Virus record (IMG/VR): IMGVR_UViG_3300034066_003047
Span: 1 to 22,691 of that record
Origin: a virus
Strand: one strand, 5' to 3'
Length of the DNA stretch: 22,691 bases
The notes beneath the pieces are model-generated. The model did not search any database. It was not told where the DNA came from and saw nothing but the letters and a program-made list of their open reading frames with translations. Positions 1 to 6,356 of this stretch are shown piece by piece. The position numbers were made by a program, and so were the translations under genes. Every line of letters starts with the position of its first letter. The stretch's first letter is position 1.

Positions 1-766
1 CGTCGGCGTTGGTCGGTTTGACGATGCCGTTGTCGACGTCGCTCGCGGCGACGTAGGTGCTCTTGAGCTTGTAGAAGCGGAGGATGTCCGGCGCGCCGGT
101 GACGGCTTCGGTGAGAGCGACGATGCAGCCGATGGGGAAGGTGGTGCTACCGGCGTCCTGTCCGTCGAGGGTGGTGGCGCCGCCGCCGGTGAGGCTGGTG
201 ACGCCGGAGAGGTTGATCACGTACCCGGCGCGGGCGGTGGTGGTCTCGAGGTACGTCGCGACGTCGAGCGTCGCGGGGGAGCCGGTCAGCACGCCGGGCT
301 TCACCTGGACGTTGAGCAGGCCCATCGTCTGCGTCGTGCCGCCGGTGGTCTTGCGGAGCTGCAGGGTGAAGTGCCGGTAGGGCCGAATCAGCCCGATGGC
401 GCGGTTTAGCTCCTCGGTGTTGAGGGCGAGCGTGCCGACGCGGGTGTTGCCGGAGATAGAAAACCCGAGCGTGCTCGCGTAGGTGAACGACTGCGTGGGG
501 TCGGGGTCGCCCAGGCCGGCGACGAGGGTGGTGGATCCGTCGGTGATCCAGCTCGAGATCGTGCCGGCGGTGTCATCGATGGACGAGATCACCAGCGGTT
601 CGCCGGTGTCGGATTGGATGAGCGTCTCGACCTTGCCGACGACGCGGTCGATAGTCGCGGCGTTGTCGGCATCGGCGGGGTCAGCGAGGGCGCCGAGCAA
701 AGCTTGCGCGTCCGCGAGACTCGTCGCGGCTACGTCGAGGTATCCTTTGACGAGGTAGATGGTCAC
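1..766 (-). CDS. Virion/tail-tip region protein, partial (runs off left edge)
   Basis: The minus strand is open without a stop from a GTG at 766 to the window edge, giving about 255 residues that begin MTIYLVKGYLDV. I translated it by hand in this frame. The protein is rich in Thr, Ala, Gly and Val with short beta-type stretches (TLVAGLGDPDP, FSISGNTRVGTLALNTEE, GLLNVQVKPGVLTG), typical of phage structural proteins but with no motif I recognise. An in-frame TTG lies eight codons upstream and is an alternative start; no Shine-Dalgarno site is visible for either. It follows repeat R1 and the small-gene group that ends at 898. Its position after the tape measure and tip genes suggests a distal tail, fibre or baseplate component. 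That role is inference; its being a real coding region is well supported by codon pattern and context. Confidence 0.7.
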   Translation of the reverse strand, partial: MTIYLVKGYLDVAATSLADAQALLGALADPADADNAATIDRVVGKVETLIQSDTGEPLVISSIDDTAGTISSWITDGSTTLVAGLGDPDPTQSFTYASTLGFSISGNTRVGTLALNTEELNRAIGLIRPYRHFTLQLRKTTGGTTQTMGLLNVQVKPGVLTGSPATLDVATYLETTTARAGYVINLSGVTSLTGGGATTLDGQDAGSTTFPIGCIVALTEAVTGAPDILRFYKLKSTYVAASDVDNGIVKPTNAD

Positions 767-783
767 GGTTGCAAAACCGAGAC

Positions 784-790
784 GTGTCAA
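784..790 (-). promoter_or_regulatory. TTGACAC motif upstream of the 766 gene
   Basis: An exact TTGACAC lies 17 bases before the GTG start. The same motif recurs in the leaders of several other genes in this window. It resembles a sigma-70 -35 box, but no convincing -10 hexamer follows, and here a promoter would overlap the coding start. Confidence 0.2.
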
Positions 791-811
791 TGGGGGATCA
801 GGCCGGAGTTT

Positions 812-901
812 TTAACCACAGATCAAACCGGATTCAAACCGGATAAAACCTTTGGGCTTGGAGCCTTCATCCGGTTTGGATCCGGTTTGATCTGTGGTTA
901 A
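812..901. repeat. Palindromic intergenic repeat R1 (type A, ACCACAGAT family)
   Basis: A 33-base left arm starting TTAACCACAGATCAAACC (812-844) is matched by an inverted right arm (869-901) at 32 of 33 positions, with a 24-base loop. This is the most perfect of eight related copies. It could form a very stable hairpin or cruciform on either strand. The right edge overlaps the stop codon of the 33-residue gene at 898-900. Confidence 0.95.
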
Positions 902-999
902 TGCCTTGCCCGGAAGAGATCGATAAACCGGGCGAGGCCGAGCAGGAAGACGCCGAGCCCGGTGAGCACGAGGAACGAGACCAGGGCGGTGGTGATCAC
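898..999 (-). CDS. 33-residue single-span membrane microprotein (possible lysis-related)
   Basis: A GTG start at 999 gives a 33-residue product, VITTALVSFLVLTGLGVFLL followed by GLARFIDLFRARH (first residue read as Met). It is nearly all one hydrophobic segment of about 20 residues with a basic C-terminal tail (R-x-x-x-L-F-R-A-R-H), predicting one transmembrane helix with the tail in the cytoplasm. The start forms a GTGA overlap with the stop of the upstream gene (996-998), which argues for translational coupling and a real gene. The stop TAA is the first triplet of the TTAACCACAG edge of repeat R1. In tailed phages, tiny membrane proteins near the tail tip are often holin-, antiholin- or Rz-like. 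No enzyme partner is visible here, so that role is only a guess. A longer frame upstream is Arg/Pro-rich shadow and was discarded. Confidence 0.55.
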   Translation of the reverse strand: MITTALVSFLVLTGLGVFLLGLARFIDLFRARH

Positions 1000-1301
1000 A
1001 GGTGGATCCGGTTCAGGGCGGCGCGGCGCTTCTTGCAGCCGCCGCACTCGGCGAGCTTCGTGCCGGCGGCGGCATCGATCGCTCGGGCGATGGGCTGAGC
1101 GACGGCGGCGACGAGGTCGCCGAGGCCGCGCGGCGGCGATTTGCGCCGGACGGAGCGCGCCAGTCGGTACCATTGATCCAGAGGTATCTGGTGCGCGCCA
1201 TCTGCATGGGGAAATTGAAGGCGGATAGCGTTGACCAGTTCGGGCCCATAGGCGGCGCAGTACGCTTCCAGATCAGTAACAGGTATGCGCTTTGTGGTCA
1301 T
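996..1301 (-). CDS. Small phage protein with C-terminal CGGC-KKR-LN motif
   Basis: This encodes 101 residues from the ATG at 1301 (MTTKRIPVTDLEAYCAAYG), chosen over an upstream in-frame ATG at 1313 because it forms an ATGA overlap with the stop of the preceding gene (1298-1300). The C-terminus reads ECGGCKKRRAALNRIHL. A CxxC followed by basic residues and a Leu-Asn at the very end is a pattern I recognise from many small phage proteins encoded near tail-tip or lysis genes; their function is unsettled. A Cys pair could bind zinc or form a disulfide. The middle is helical and Ala-rich (LGDLVAAVAQPIARAIDAAAG). It is coupled to the membrane microgene downstream through a GTGA overlap, so the three genes 1654-898 form one tight unit. 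Confidence 0.7.
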   Translation of the reverse strand: MTTKRIPVTDLEAYCAAYGPELVNAIRLQFPHADGAHQIPLDQWYRLARSVRRKSPPRGLGDLVAAVAQPIARAIDAAAGTKLAECGGCKKRRAALNRIHL

Positions 1302-1654
1302 GGCACACTGCACACCACGTCAAAGGACCAAAACGTGGCCGTGTCGCCGAGGCAGTTGGGCGTAATAACCAAGCGCACGGTGCTCGAGCAAGCCGGGAGG
1401 GCCAGCGTCGTGCCTCCGGTGCCGGTGGTGCATCCGGTGTCGTAGGCCGCAGTGCCGGATCCGTTCAAGTAAACCTGAAGCCGGTCCGCTTTGGTGTTGA
1501 AGACCCAGTCTATCTCGAGCGAGCCCGCGCCCAAAATTGATCCGCCTCCCGTGATCAAGTCGTAGGTGGTGTCCCATCCAGCATCGCCGCCTTCCAGGTA
1601 GAGGCTGAAATCACATCCACAAGAACAGCCATCGGCTTTGATGTAGACCGCCAT
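1298..1654 (-). CDS. Cys-rich virion-associated protein, unknown function
   Basis: The product has 118 residues, starting MAVYIKADGCSCGCDFSLYL. It is unusual in this window for carrying eight cysteines: a CSCGC cluster near the N-terminus (three), and single residues in YDTGCTTGTGG, LPACSST, TPNCLGD and the C-terminal DVVCSVP, with one more count depending on reading of the cluster. The sequence is otherwise Gly/Thr-rich beta type (ITGGGSILGAGSLEIDWVF, TADRLQVYLNGSG-like), suggesting a compact exported or surface-exposed domain. It starts three bases after the stop of the 2137-1658 gene and overlaps the next gene by ATGA, so it belongs to the tail-tip operon. I do not recognise the family. 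A small fibre, tail-tip decoration or metal-binding protein would fit the position. The reading frame and coupling are clear; the function is not. Confidence 0.65.
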   Translation of the reverse strand: MAVYIKADGCSCGCDFSLYLEGGDAGWDTTYDLITGGGSILGAGSLEIDWVFNTKADRLQVYLNGSGTAAYDTGCTTGTGGTTLALPACSSTVRLVITPNCLGDTATFWSFDVVCSVP

Positions 1655-1657
1655 AGG

Positions 1658-2137
1658 TTAAACGTAGGGGGCACTTCCCAAGACGAGCATTTTCTTGGTG
1701 ACGCCGGCGTCGCAGACGTCGATCTCGCGGATCGACATGCTCTGGGTGAGGTTGCTCTCCAAGAGCTCCAGCGAGTGCGTGCCGACCATCCTGATTCCCG
1801 GCAAGCCGCCCGGTGAGCCCATTTCCATGTAAACGCCGGAGGCGACGTGGACGGCCCGGAGCGTAGTCGGAAACGTGCCGATGTTGGCGTTGGCCACGTA
1901 GGCGTTGGCGAGGTAGCCGGTGGAGCCGACGAGGTTGGCGGTGTTGGCGGCGACGTTGCCTGGCGGCCCCGCGGCGATGTTGGCGCGGATGATGGCGTTT
2001 TTCTCGGCCATGACGATGTCGATGCCGTTCTGGCCGACCATGCCGGCGAGGAGGTCGACGAGGGCGTTGTGCTTCGCGGCGAAGCCGGCGAAGGCGAGGG
2101 GGCTGTCGTCGATGCGAAGTGAGTCTAGTTTCCCCAT
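1658..2137 (-). CDS. Hypothetical tail-region structural protein
   Basis: This gives 159 residues, starting MGKLDSLRIDDSPLAFAGFAAKHN. The N-terminal third is helical (NALVDLLAGMVGQNGIDIVMAEKNAII), followed by an Ala/Asn-rich stretch (IRANIAAGPPGNVAANTANL) and a C-terminal beta-like part (GIRMVGTHSLELLESNLTQ, CDAGVTKKMLVLGSAPYV). The start lies six bases from the edge of repeat R2, so R2 separates it from the 3138-2227 gene. No Shine-Dalgarno site is apparent. Phage genes with a small helical head and a repeat-like beta tail at this position are often fibre or host-contact proteins, in which a conserved N-terminus attaches to the virion. I cannot assign this one. It is followed immediately by the Cys-rich gene, suggesting co-expression. 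Confidence 0.65.
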   Translation of the reverse strand: MGKLDSLRIDDSPLAFAGFAAKHNALVDLLAGMVGQNGIDIVMAEKNAIIRANIAAGPPGNVAANTANLVGSTGYLANAYVANANIGTFPTTLRAVHVASGVYMEMGSPGGLPGIRMVGTHSLELLESNLTQSMSIREIDVCDAGVTKKMLVLGSAPYV

Positions 2138-2143
2138 ACAGGC

Positions 2144-2223
2144 TTAACCACAGATGGCACAGATGAGCACAGATAAAGGCAGGTTGAATTTATCCGGTTT
2201 GGATCTGTGAAATCTGTGGTTAA
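2144..2223. repeat. Palindromic intergenic repeat R2 (type B)
   Basis: It is bounded by TTAACCACAGAT on the left and ATCTGTGGTTAA on the right. It belongs to type B, with a second CACAGAT unit and an AGATAAAGGCAGG segment after the left edge and GGATCTGTG before the right edge. It lies between two tail genes and does not touch either reading frame. Confidence 0.9.
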
Positions 2224-2226
2224 AAA

Positions 2227-3138
2227 TCAGCGCGCCGCCACTACCAGCGTCGTTCGCTCCCAGATGTTGCCGGCGTACTTGCGGCGGTCGGAGCGTTGGG
2301 CGACGATCAGGCTGCCGGCGGCCACCATGCTGGCGTAGGTGGTCGAGTTGGGATAGGTGGCGGTGCCGGTGGAGAGGGTGTCGACCGGGTAGCCGGTGGA
2401 GTTGACGGGCGAGAAGGCGTCGACCTGGGGGAGCAGGATGTCGGCCGTGGTTTCGTCGCAGATCGCGTACTCGTGAATGACGAAGGAATCGACCGCGAGC
2501 GACTCGGCGGTGGTGCGTCCCGTGCTCCACTCGCGCACGGTGCCGCTGACGCTGCTGAAGGTGCCGGCGCCGGGGAGGACTTTGGCGATGCCTACGTTGG
2601 TGCCGCTGCTGGCGTACTTGGCAGCCGCGACAAAAGTGAGGTGGTAGTTCTGGCTGCTGCGCAGGTAGCTCAGGTCGAACATCACCGTGTCGTTGGCGAC
2701 GATGTTGGTGGCGTTGGTGTTGACCGTGTAGAAGTTGCCGTTGGCGATGGCCCCGGTGGCGGCGAAAATGGTGCCGAATGCGACGCCGGCGGGGTAGGCG
2801 GGAAACGTGAATGCAAACGTGCCGCCGGGCTCCTGCCAGGTGGCGGGGATGGTGGCCCAGGTGCGCGTCCACTCTTGAACGCCGCCGCCGACATCCTGAA
2901 ACTCGACGTCGTCGACGAAGTAAGCGGTGACGTCGGCGCCGGCGCCGTTGTCGTAGGTGAGGGTCGAGTTGACCGCGGGGCGCGCGTAGTCGGCGCGCGT
3001 CTGCCAGTAGCGGGCTTTGATGAAAAGCGCGGTCGGCTCGTTGGCGCCGAGGGCCTGCGTGATGACGTAGTCAGAGACGCGCGCCTCGGTGGTAAACGCT
3101 GGCTGGCCGACGGCGGTGATGAAAGAGGGCAGGCTCAT
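2227..3138 (-). CDS. Distal tail / virion structural protein
   Basis: The 303-residue product starts MSLPSFITAVGQPAFTTEAR. It is beta-rich with many Thr, Ala, Gly and aromatic residues (ALFIKARYWQTR, VTAYFVDDVEFQDVGGGVQEW, WATIPATWQEPGGTFAFTF, NYHLTFVAAAKY) and few charges, the usual look of a tail-tip or tail-fibre protein. There is no signal peptide or membrane segment. The start overlaps the tape-measure stop by ATGA (3135-3138), so it is directly downstream and coupled; in siphoviruses this is where distal tail or tip proteins lie. It is shorter than typical multidomain hub proteins, and no hub or lysozyme motif is visible. Adhesin-like or tip-decoration roles are possible. I do not recognise a specific family. 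Confidence 0.7.
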   Translation of the reverse strand: MSLPSFITAVGQPAFTTEARVSDYVITQALGANEPTALFIKARYWQTRADYARPAVNSTLTYDNGAGADVTAYFVDDVEFQDVGGGVQEWTRTWATIPATWQEPGGTFAFTFPAYPAGVAFGTIFAATGAIANGNFYTVNTNATNIVANDTVMFDLSYLRSSQNYHLTFVAAAKYASSGTNVGIAKVLPGAGTFSSVSGTVREWSTGRTTAESLAVDSFVIHEYAICDETTADILLPQVDAFSPVNSTGYPVDTLSTGTATYPNSTTYASMVAAGSLIVAQRSDRRKYAGNIWERTTLVVAAR

Positions 3139-4691
3139 TTCTCGGTGTCAGTGGGGGCGAGGTTCTTGTTGATTTCCTCGAGGGCCTTGTGAATGCGGAT
3201 GAGCTGGCCGACGGCGGGGTCGGTCTTGTCGATCTGCTTGAGCGACTTCTCGGCGCGACCACCGGCTTTCTCGAAGTCGCGCGTGGCCATCTTGGTGAGG
3301 CGGGCTACGTATTCCGGGCTCTTACCCGTGCGCACGGCTTCATCCGCCTGCATCCGATACGATTCGCCACGGTCGGCGATCCGCTCCTTCTCGCTGCGCC
3401 CGCGGGAGCGCGGGGCGATGGCGCGGCCCGTGGATAGCGACGAGCCGAGCTCAACCAGCGTAGAGCGGCGCGCGCTGCCAGCATTGCGCTGATCGATGGC
3501 GATTTCGTTCTCGAGCCGCCGCTGCTCGTTCAGGTTGGCCATGCCGGCGGAACCGACGGTCGCGCGCTGCTGGATCACCGCGTACTCACGGCGCAGAGCA
3601 TTTAGCCGGAGTTGCTTCTTCTCCACATCGCCAGCGTTGCGCAGTTCAGCCGCGGCCATTTCAGAATCGAGCCGAGCCGTGCGGGCCAAGTCCTCCCGTT
3701 TTTCGCGTTCGTTGCGGAAAAAGATTTCCCGCTCTTTTTCCAGCGCCGCCTGCCGGTTGGCGTTTTCTTGGAGTGTCGAAGGCAAGGCCCCCTGCGAGCG
3801 GAGCACGTTGTATTCCTCGACCAGCGCCCGGCGGCGCTCGTCAAACTTCATGGCCTCCACGCCGTGGCGAAGTTCGATGTTGGCGAGGTTGGTGGCAAAG
3901 ACCTGCTGGCGCTTGAGCGCCTCGGTCCGGCGGTTCTCCTGGATCGTCGTGATGTCGATCGCCGCTGCCAGGTCGCTTTGCTGCTTGATCAGCGACTGGA
4001 GCGCCTGCTCCTGCTCCAGCATCAGGCCGGGGTTGCGGACCTTGTCTAGGATGGAGAAGCTCGCGAGCAAGCGACGCTGGTCTTCGATGTCGCGGTTAAG
4101 TTCCTTGAACTGGCGGGCCTGCATTTCCAGCTCGCGCGTGGGCCCGCCCGCGACGCCGATCAGGCGCAGAGTGCCCTGATACATTTCGTTGGTGTGCCCG
4201 GCGAGTTGTTTGGCACTGGCGGCGGCGGTCTGGAAATGTTCCGCCACCATGGCGGCGATTCCGCCCACGCCCAGGCCGACACCAAAGCTCCGAAAGGCGT
4301 CCTTGAAGATGTCAGTCGCGCTAAACTTTCTCCGGAGCAAACCGAGAATGCCATTGGCGCGCCGCTCTACGACCGGAAGCGGCGGGAGAAGCGCGCTGAA
4401 GGCGGATGCGCTTTCCGCGGCAGACTTGCCGGCGCGATCGCCGATGCCACCGGCGCCGCTCGCCATGGCGCGCTCGAGGCGGTCTCGGTTCAGGACGCCG
4501 AGGTGCTGCCGGTGGGCGCGCTCGATCTCCTGGAACACCTCCGCGGAATCGCGCGCGGACTTGGAGGGGATGACCTCGATGGGACGCCGCCGGAGTTTTT
4601 GTCCGAACGCTTCCCAGCCGCGCTCGGCGTCGGTCAGGCCCTGCTGGAAGCGCGCGGAGTTGAGGCCGAGCTTGGCGATGATTTCAGCCAT
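3135..4691 (-). CDS. Tail tape measure protein (short)
   Basis: The product has 518 residues, starting MAEIIAKLGLNSARFQQGL, the form typical of phage tape measures, in which a short N-terminal motif precedes long helices. A hydrophobic Gly-rich stretch lies near residues 135-150 (FGVGLGVGGIAAMVAEHF). From about residue 185 to 395 the protein is almost continuous charged helix with heptad-like spacing (many Glu, Arg, Gln and Leu), predicting coiled coil. Its place directly after a chaperone-position gene and before tip genes fits lambda-type order. The length would correspond to a tail of very roughly 75-90 nm if the usual ruler relation holds. The start overlaps the previous stop by eight bases. 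A GAAGGG eight bases before the ATG is a good Shine-Dalgarno site and is part of a dispersed REP motif. Confidence 0.82.
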   Translation of the reverse strand: MAEIIAKLGLNSARFQQGLTDAERGWEAFGQKLRRRPIEVIPSKSARDSAEVFQEIERAHRQHLGVLNRDRLERAMASGAGGIGDRAGKSAAESASAFSALLPPLPVVERRANGILGLLRRKFSATDIFKDAFRSFGVGLGVGGIAAMVAEHFQTAAASAKQLAGHTNEMYQGTLRLIGVAGGPTRELEMQARQFKELNRDIEDQRRLLASFSILDKVRNPGLMLEQEQALQSLIKQQSDLAAAIDITTIQENRRTEALKRQQVFATNLANIELRHGVEAMKFDERRRALVEEYNVLRSQGALPSTLQENANRQAALEKEREIFFRNEREKREDLARTARLDSEMAAAELRNAGDVEKKQLRLNALRREYAVIQQRATVGSAGMANLNEQRRLENEIAIDQRNAGSARRSTLVELGSSLSTGRAIAPRSRGRSEKERIADRGESYRMQADEAVRTGKSPEYVARLTKMATRDFEKAGGRAEKSLKQIDKTDPAVGQLIRIHKALEEINKNLAPTDTEK

Positions 4692-5373
4692 GGTTCAGCC
4701 CTTCGACCTGATTCAGCCCTTCGACAGGCTCAGGGTGAATCTCGCTTGGGCTCGATTCAGCGTTCAGACGATTCGCTTCATCGAGGCACTGGGCGAGCAG
4801 GCCGGCGGCGGCGCCGCGGTCGCTCAGTTTGGCGCCGGCTTCGATGGCGAGGATCTTGCGGAACTGGAAGAGCTGCGCGATGGGGGTGTCCATGATCGCG
4901 AGGGGCGTCAGCGACGGAATGCCGGCGGCGATGCGAACGATCAGCGGGGCGACAAAGCTCGTGCCGATGGGTTCTGATTCCCCGCCACCACCACCACCAC
5001 CCGCCCGCGGCGCATCGGCAAACGTGCGGTCGAGGTAGCGGCGGATCTCAACGACGGAGTCCGCATAGATCAGGTCGCCGACATGGCGGAAAAACTTCCG
5101 CTCCGCCCACCATCCCTGCGGCTGGGGGTCGCAGAGTTGCCAGAGGAACTGCGGAATGTGGCACTCCTTGATCTCGCCGCCGCGGATAAACGGGGAGCCG
5201 GCGTAGTCGAGGTGCAGCAGATCCCGGGGCGTCAGCGGGCGCAGCTCGAGGCCGCAGACGGTGCGGGCGACGTCGATGAAATCCTCCGCGCGGCGCGCCG
5301 CCTCCTCCGCCTCGGCGGCGGCGTGGAGCGCGGCGTATTTGTCAGACCAAAGTTGTTCGACGGTGATGGGCAT
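4684..5373 (-). CDS. Tail assembly chaperone-position protein with repeat-encoded C-terminus
   Basis: It encodes 229 residues from the ATG at 5373 (MPITVEQLWSDKYAALHAAA); the longer open frame to 5442 only crosses a hairpin repeat. The N-terminal half is helical with a central block (LRPLTPRDLLHLDYAGSPFI) resembling proteins that sit just before tape measures and act as tail assembly chaperones. That role is inferred from position, and no programmed frameshift product was found. A seven-residue poly-Gly linker, encoded mostly by GGT repeats near 4981-5002, separates two helical domains. The last 17 residues (HPEPVEGLNQVEGLNHG) are translated from two tandem REP-type motifs, so the original C-terminus was probably shorter or different. 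It overlaps the tape measure by eight bases. Confidence 0.7.
   Translation of the reverse strand: MPITVEQLWSDKYAALHAAAEAEEAARRAEDFIDVARTVCGLELRPLTPRDLLHLDYAGSPFIRGGEIKECHIPQFLWQLCDPQPQGWWAERKFFRHVGDLIYADSVVEIRRYLDRTFADAPRAGGGGGGGESEPIGTSFVAPLIVRIAAGIPSLTPLAIMDTPIAQLFQFRKILAIEAGAKLSDRGAAAGLLAQCLDEANRLNAESSPSEIHPEPVEGLNQVEGLNHG
4694..4740. repeat. Tandem REP-type motif inside the chaperone/tape measure junction
   Basis: TTCAGCCCTTCGAC occurs twice (4694-4707 and 4712-4725), the second followed by AGGCTCAGGGTGAA. CCCTTCGACAGGCTCAGGG is an imperfect palindrome widely dispersed in bacterial chromosomes. On the minus strand it is translated as the C-terminus of one gene and also places GTCGAAGGG just ahead of the tape measure start. 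Confidence 0.85.
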
Positions 5374-5387
5374 CTGGGCAAACAGTA

Positions 5388-5437
5388 AGCCCCGGCCCTT
5401 CGACTCCGCTGAGGGCGGCCGGTCGGAGTCCGGGGCT
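5388..5437. repeat. REP-type hairpin with AGCCCCGG/CCGGGGCT arms
   Basis: Outer arms AGCCCCGG (5388-5395) and CCGGGGCT (5430-5437) enclose a CCCTTCGACTCCGCTGAGGGC motif variant. The structure lies between the tail-tube-position gene and the chaperone-position gene, 14 bases upstream of the latter's ATG. It may work as a weak terminator or leader hairpin; only a short, mixed T tract follows on the minus strand. Confidence 0.75.
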
Positions 5438-5444
5438 GTCACAT

Positions 5445-5463
5445 CGGGAGCAGGATGCTCCCG
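5445..5463. repeat. GGGAGCA hairpin, copy 1
   Basis: A perfect inverted repeat CGGGAGCA-gga-TGCTCCCG lies three bases downstream of the stop codon at 5467. Two more copies occupy the same position after other structural genes (13350 and 14332). There is no T tract, so it is more likely an RNA-stabilising 3' hairpin or a dispersed repeat than a terminator. Confidence 0.9.
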
Positions 5464-5466
5464 CTA

Positions 5467-5823
5467 CTAGCGGGCCTCGCGGAAGCTGATGTCGCAGTTC
5501 TTGAACTGGTCGAAGGCTTCGGGGACGCCGGACTCCGTGATGAAGAAGTTGACGTTGGTGTTCTCCTGCTCGACCCGCGCTGAGAACGTCATCGAGACGT
5601 TCGGAAACGCGATGTTGGTGTTGGCGACCTGGATCTCGGCCGAGCCGGTGTAGGGCGCATCGAGCAGGACGGCGCCACTCGGGGCGGCGAGGTGATCGAA
5701 TCGCTCGAGCAGACGGCCGGCCTTCTGCACGCGGAAGTTGGTCGCGATGTAGCTGACGCCGTTGATCGTGAGGATACGAGACCCGTAAGGCAGGTTGGCG
5801 GAGGTGGAATATGGCAGCGGCAT
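5467..5823 (-). CDS. Tail tube-position structural protein
   Basis: The 118-residue product starts MPLPYSTSANLPYGSRILTI. Alternating hydrophobic strands (SRILTINGVSYIATNFRVQK, AEIQVANTNIAFPNVSMTF, NVNFFITESG) and the N-terminal extension resemble small major tail proteins. By order (connector, morphogenesis protein, terminator-position protein, this gene, chaperone, tape measure) it holds the slot of the tail tube protein. Tube proteins are often longer, about 140-250 residues, so a compact version or a tube-associated protein are both possible. A TTGACAC lies 21 bases before the ATG and an REP motif just beyond that. A GGGAGCA hairpin follows the stop immediately. Identity rests mainly on synteny. 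Confidence 0.6.
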   Translation of the reverse strand: MPLPYSTSANLPYGSRILTINGVSYIATNFRVQKAGRLLERFDHLAAPSGAVLLDAPYTGSAEIQVANTNIAFPNVSMTFSARVEQENTNVNFFITESGVPEAFDQFKNCDISFREAR

Positions 5824-5844
5824 GGGGCGTTGCCGTTGGCGAGG

Positions 5845-5851
5845 GTGTCAA
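5845..5851 (-). promoter_or_regulatory. TTGACAC motif upstream of the tail-tube-position gene
   Basis: An exact TTGACAC is followed by 21 bases and then the ATG at 5823. It is one of the recurrent leader motifs in this window. No matching -10 sequence is visible, so a promoter call is tentative. Confidence 0.2.
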
Positions 5852-5886
5852 ACGAGCGAAGCGAGTCCCTGAGCCTGTCGAAGGGA
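5852..5886. repeat. REP-type palindrome (CCCTGAGCCTGTCGAAGGG)
   Basis: The imperfect palindrome TCCCTGAGCCTGTCGAAGGGA (5866-5886) is flanked by GAGCGAAGCGAG. It fills most of the 75-base gap between the terminator-position gene and the tail-tube-position gene. It has the opposite orientation to the copy at 4694-4740. Confidence 0.85.
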
Positions 5887-5898
5887 TGGTGCGACGCA

Positions 5899-6354
5899 CT
5901 ACGTCACCTGACTGCCCACGATTTCCATTTCGACGATGTACGTGAGCGGGGTGTGGTCAGCGTCGGTCTTGACCTCGATTTCAGGATCCGAAGCCGTTTC
6001 GGAGACGCGAAGGACCGTGTAGCACGGCAGGTTGTTGCCCGTGAAGAATTGGGTCGGGCGCGACATCATGTTGCGGATGTTCGACACCCACACGTTGTGG
6101 TTGACCGCATTGGCGCCGGCGCGCTGGGTGAAGACGCCGAAGGCGAGGACGCCGGAGTAGTGGTTGCGAAACCATTCGCCGCCGGCGCTCTGGGTCATAC
6201 GGGCGGATGCCTCGTAAAACCCCGTCGCGGTGACCTCGACCCGGTCCTGCGTGTTTTCGCTGTTGGCGCGCGTCGACCCATGGGGAATGCCCCGGGCGGT
6301 AAGGCCGGTGAAGCAGACGTTCTGCAGATTGTCTTCGAAGATCCAGGGGTCCAT
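5899..6354 (-). CDS. Tail terminator-position (gpU-like) protein
   Basis: This gives 151 residues, starting MDPWIFEDNLQNVCFTGLTA. A central segment (HNVWVSNIRNMMSRPTQFFTGN) and the C-terminal strands (PCYTVLRVSETASDPEIEVK, YIVEMEIVGSQVT) give the alternating helix and beta pattern of small neck proteins that cap the tail, about 130-150 residues long in lambda-like phages. The start lies two bases after the stop of the preceding gene (TGATCATG), so the two are co-translated. In gene order it occupies the slot of lambda U, the tail terminator. The functional call is inference from length and synteny; I see no diagnostic motif. Confidence 0.55.
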   Translation of the reverse strand: MDPWIFEDNLQNVCFTGLTARGIPHGSTRANSENTQDRVEVTATGFYEASARMTQSAGGEWFRNHYSGVLAFGVFTQRAGANAVNHNVWVSNIRNMMSRPTQFFTGNNLPCYTVLRVSETASDPEIEVKTDADHTPLTYIVEMEIVGSQVT

Positions 6355-6356
6355 GA

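Noticed and set aside
84-901. Several plus-strand open frames in the left end
   Set aside because: They are antisense to a continuous minus-strand coding frame (766 to 1), are Arg/Val/Ser-rich without domain logic, and have no operon context.
4684-5373. Programmed -1 frameshift as in lambda G/GT
   Set aside because: I saw no slippery heptamer near the gene end, and the next gene is the tape measure itself with its own start and Shine-Dalgarno site.
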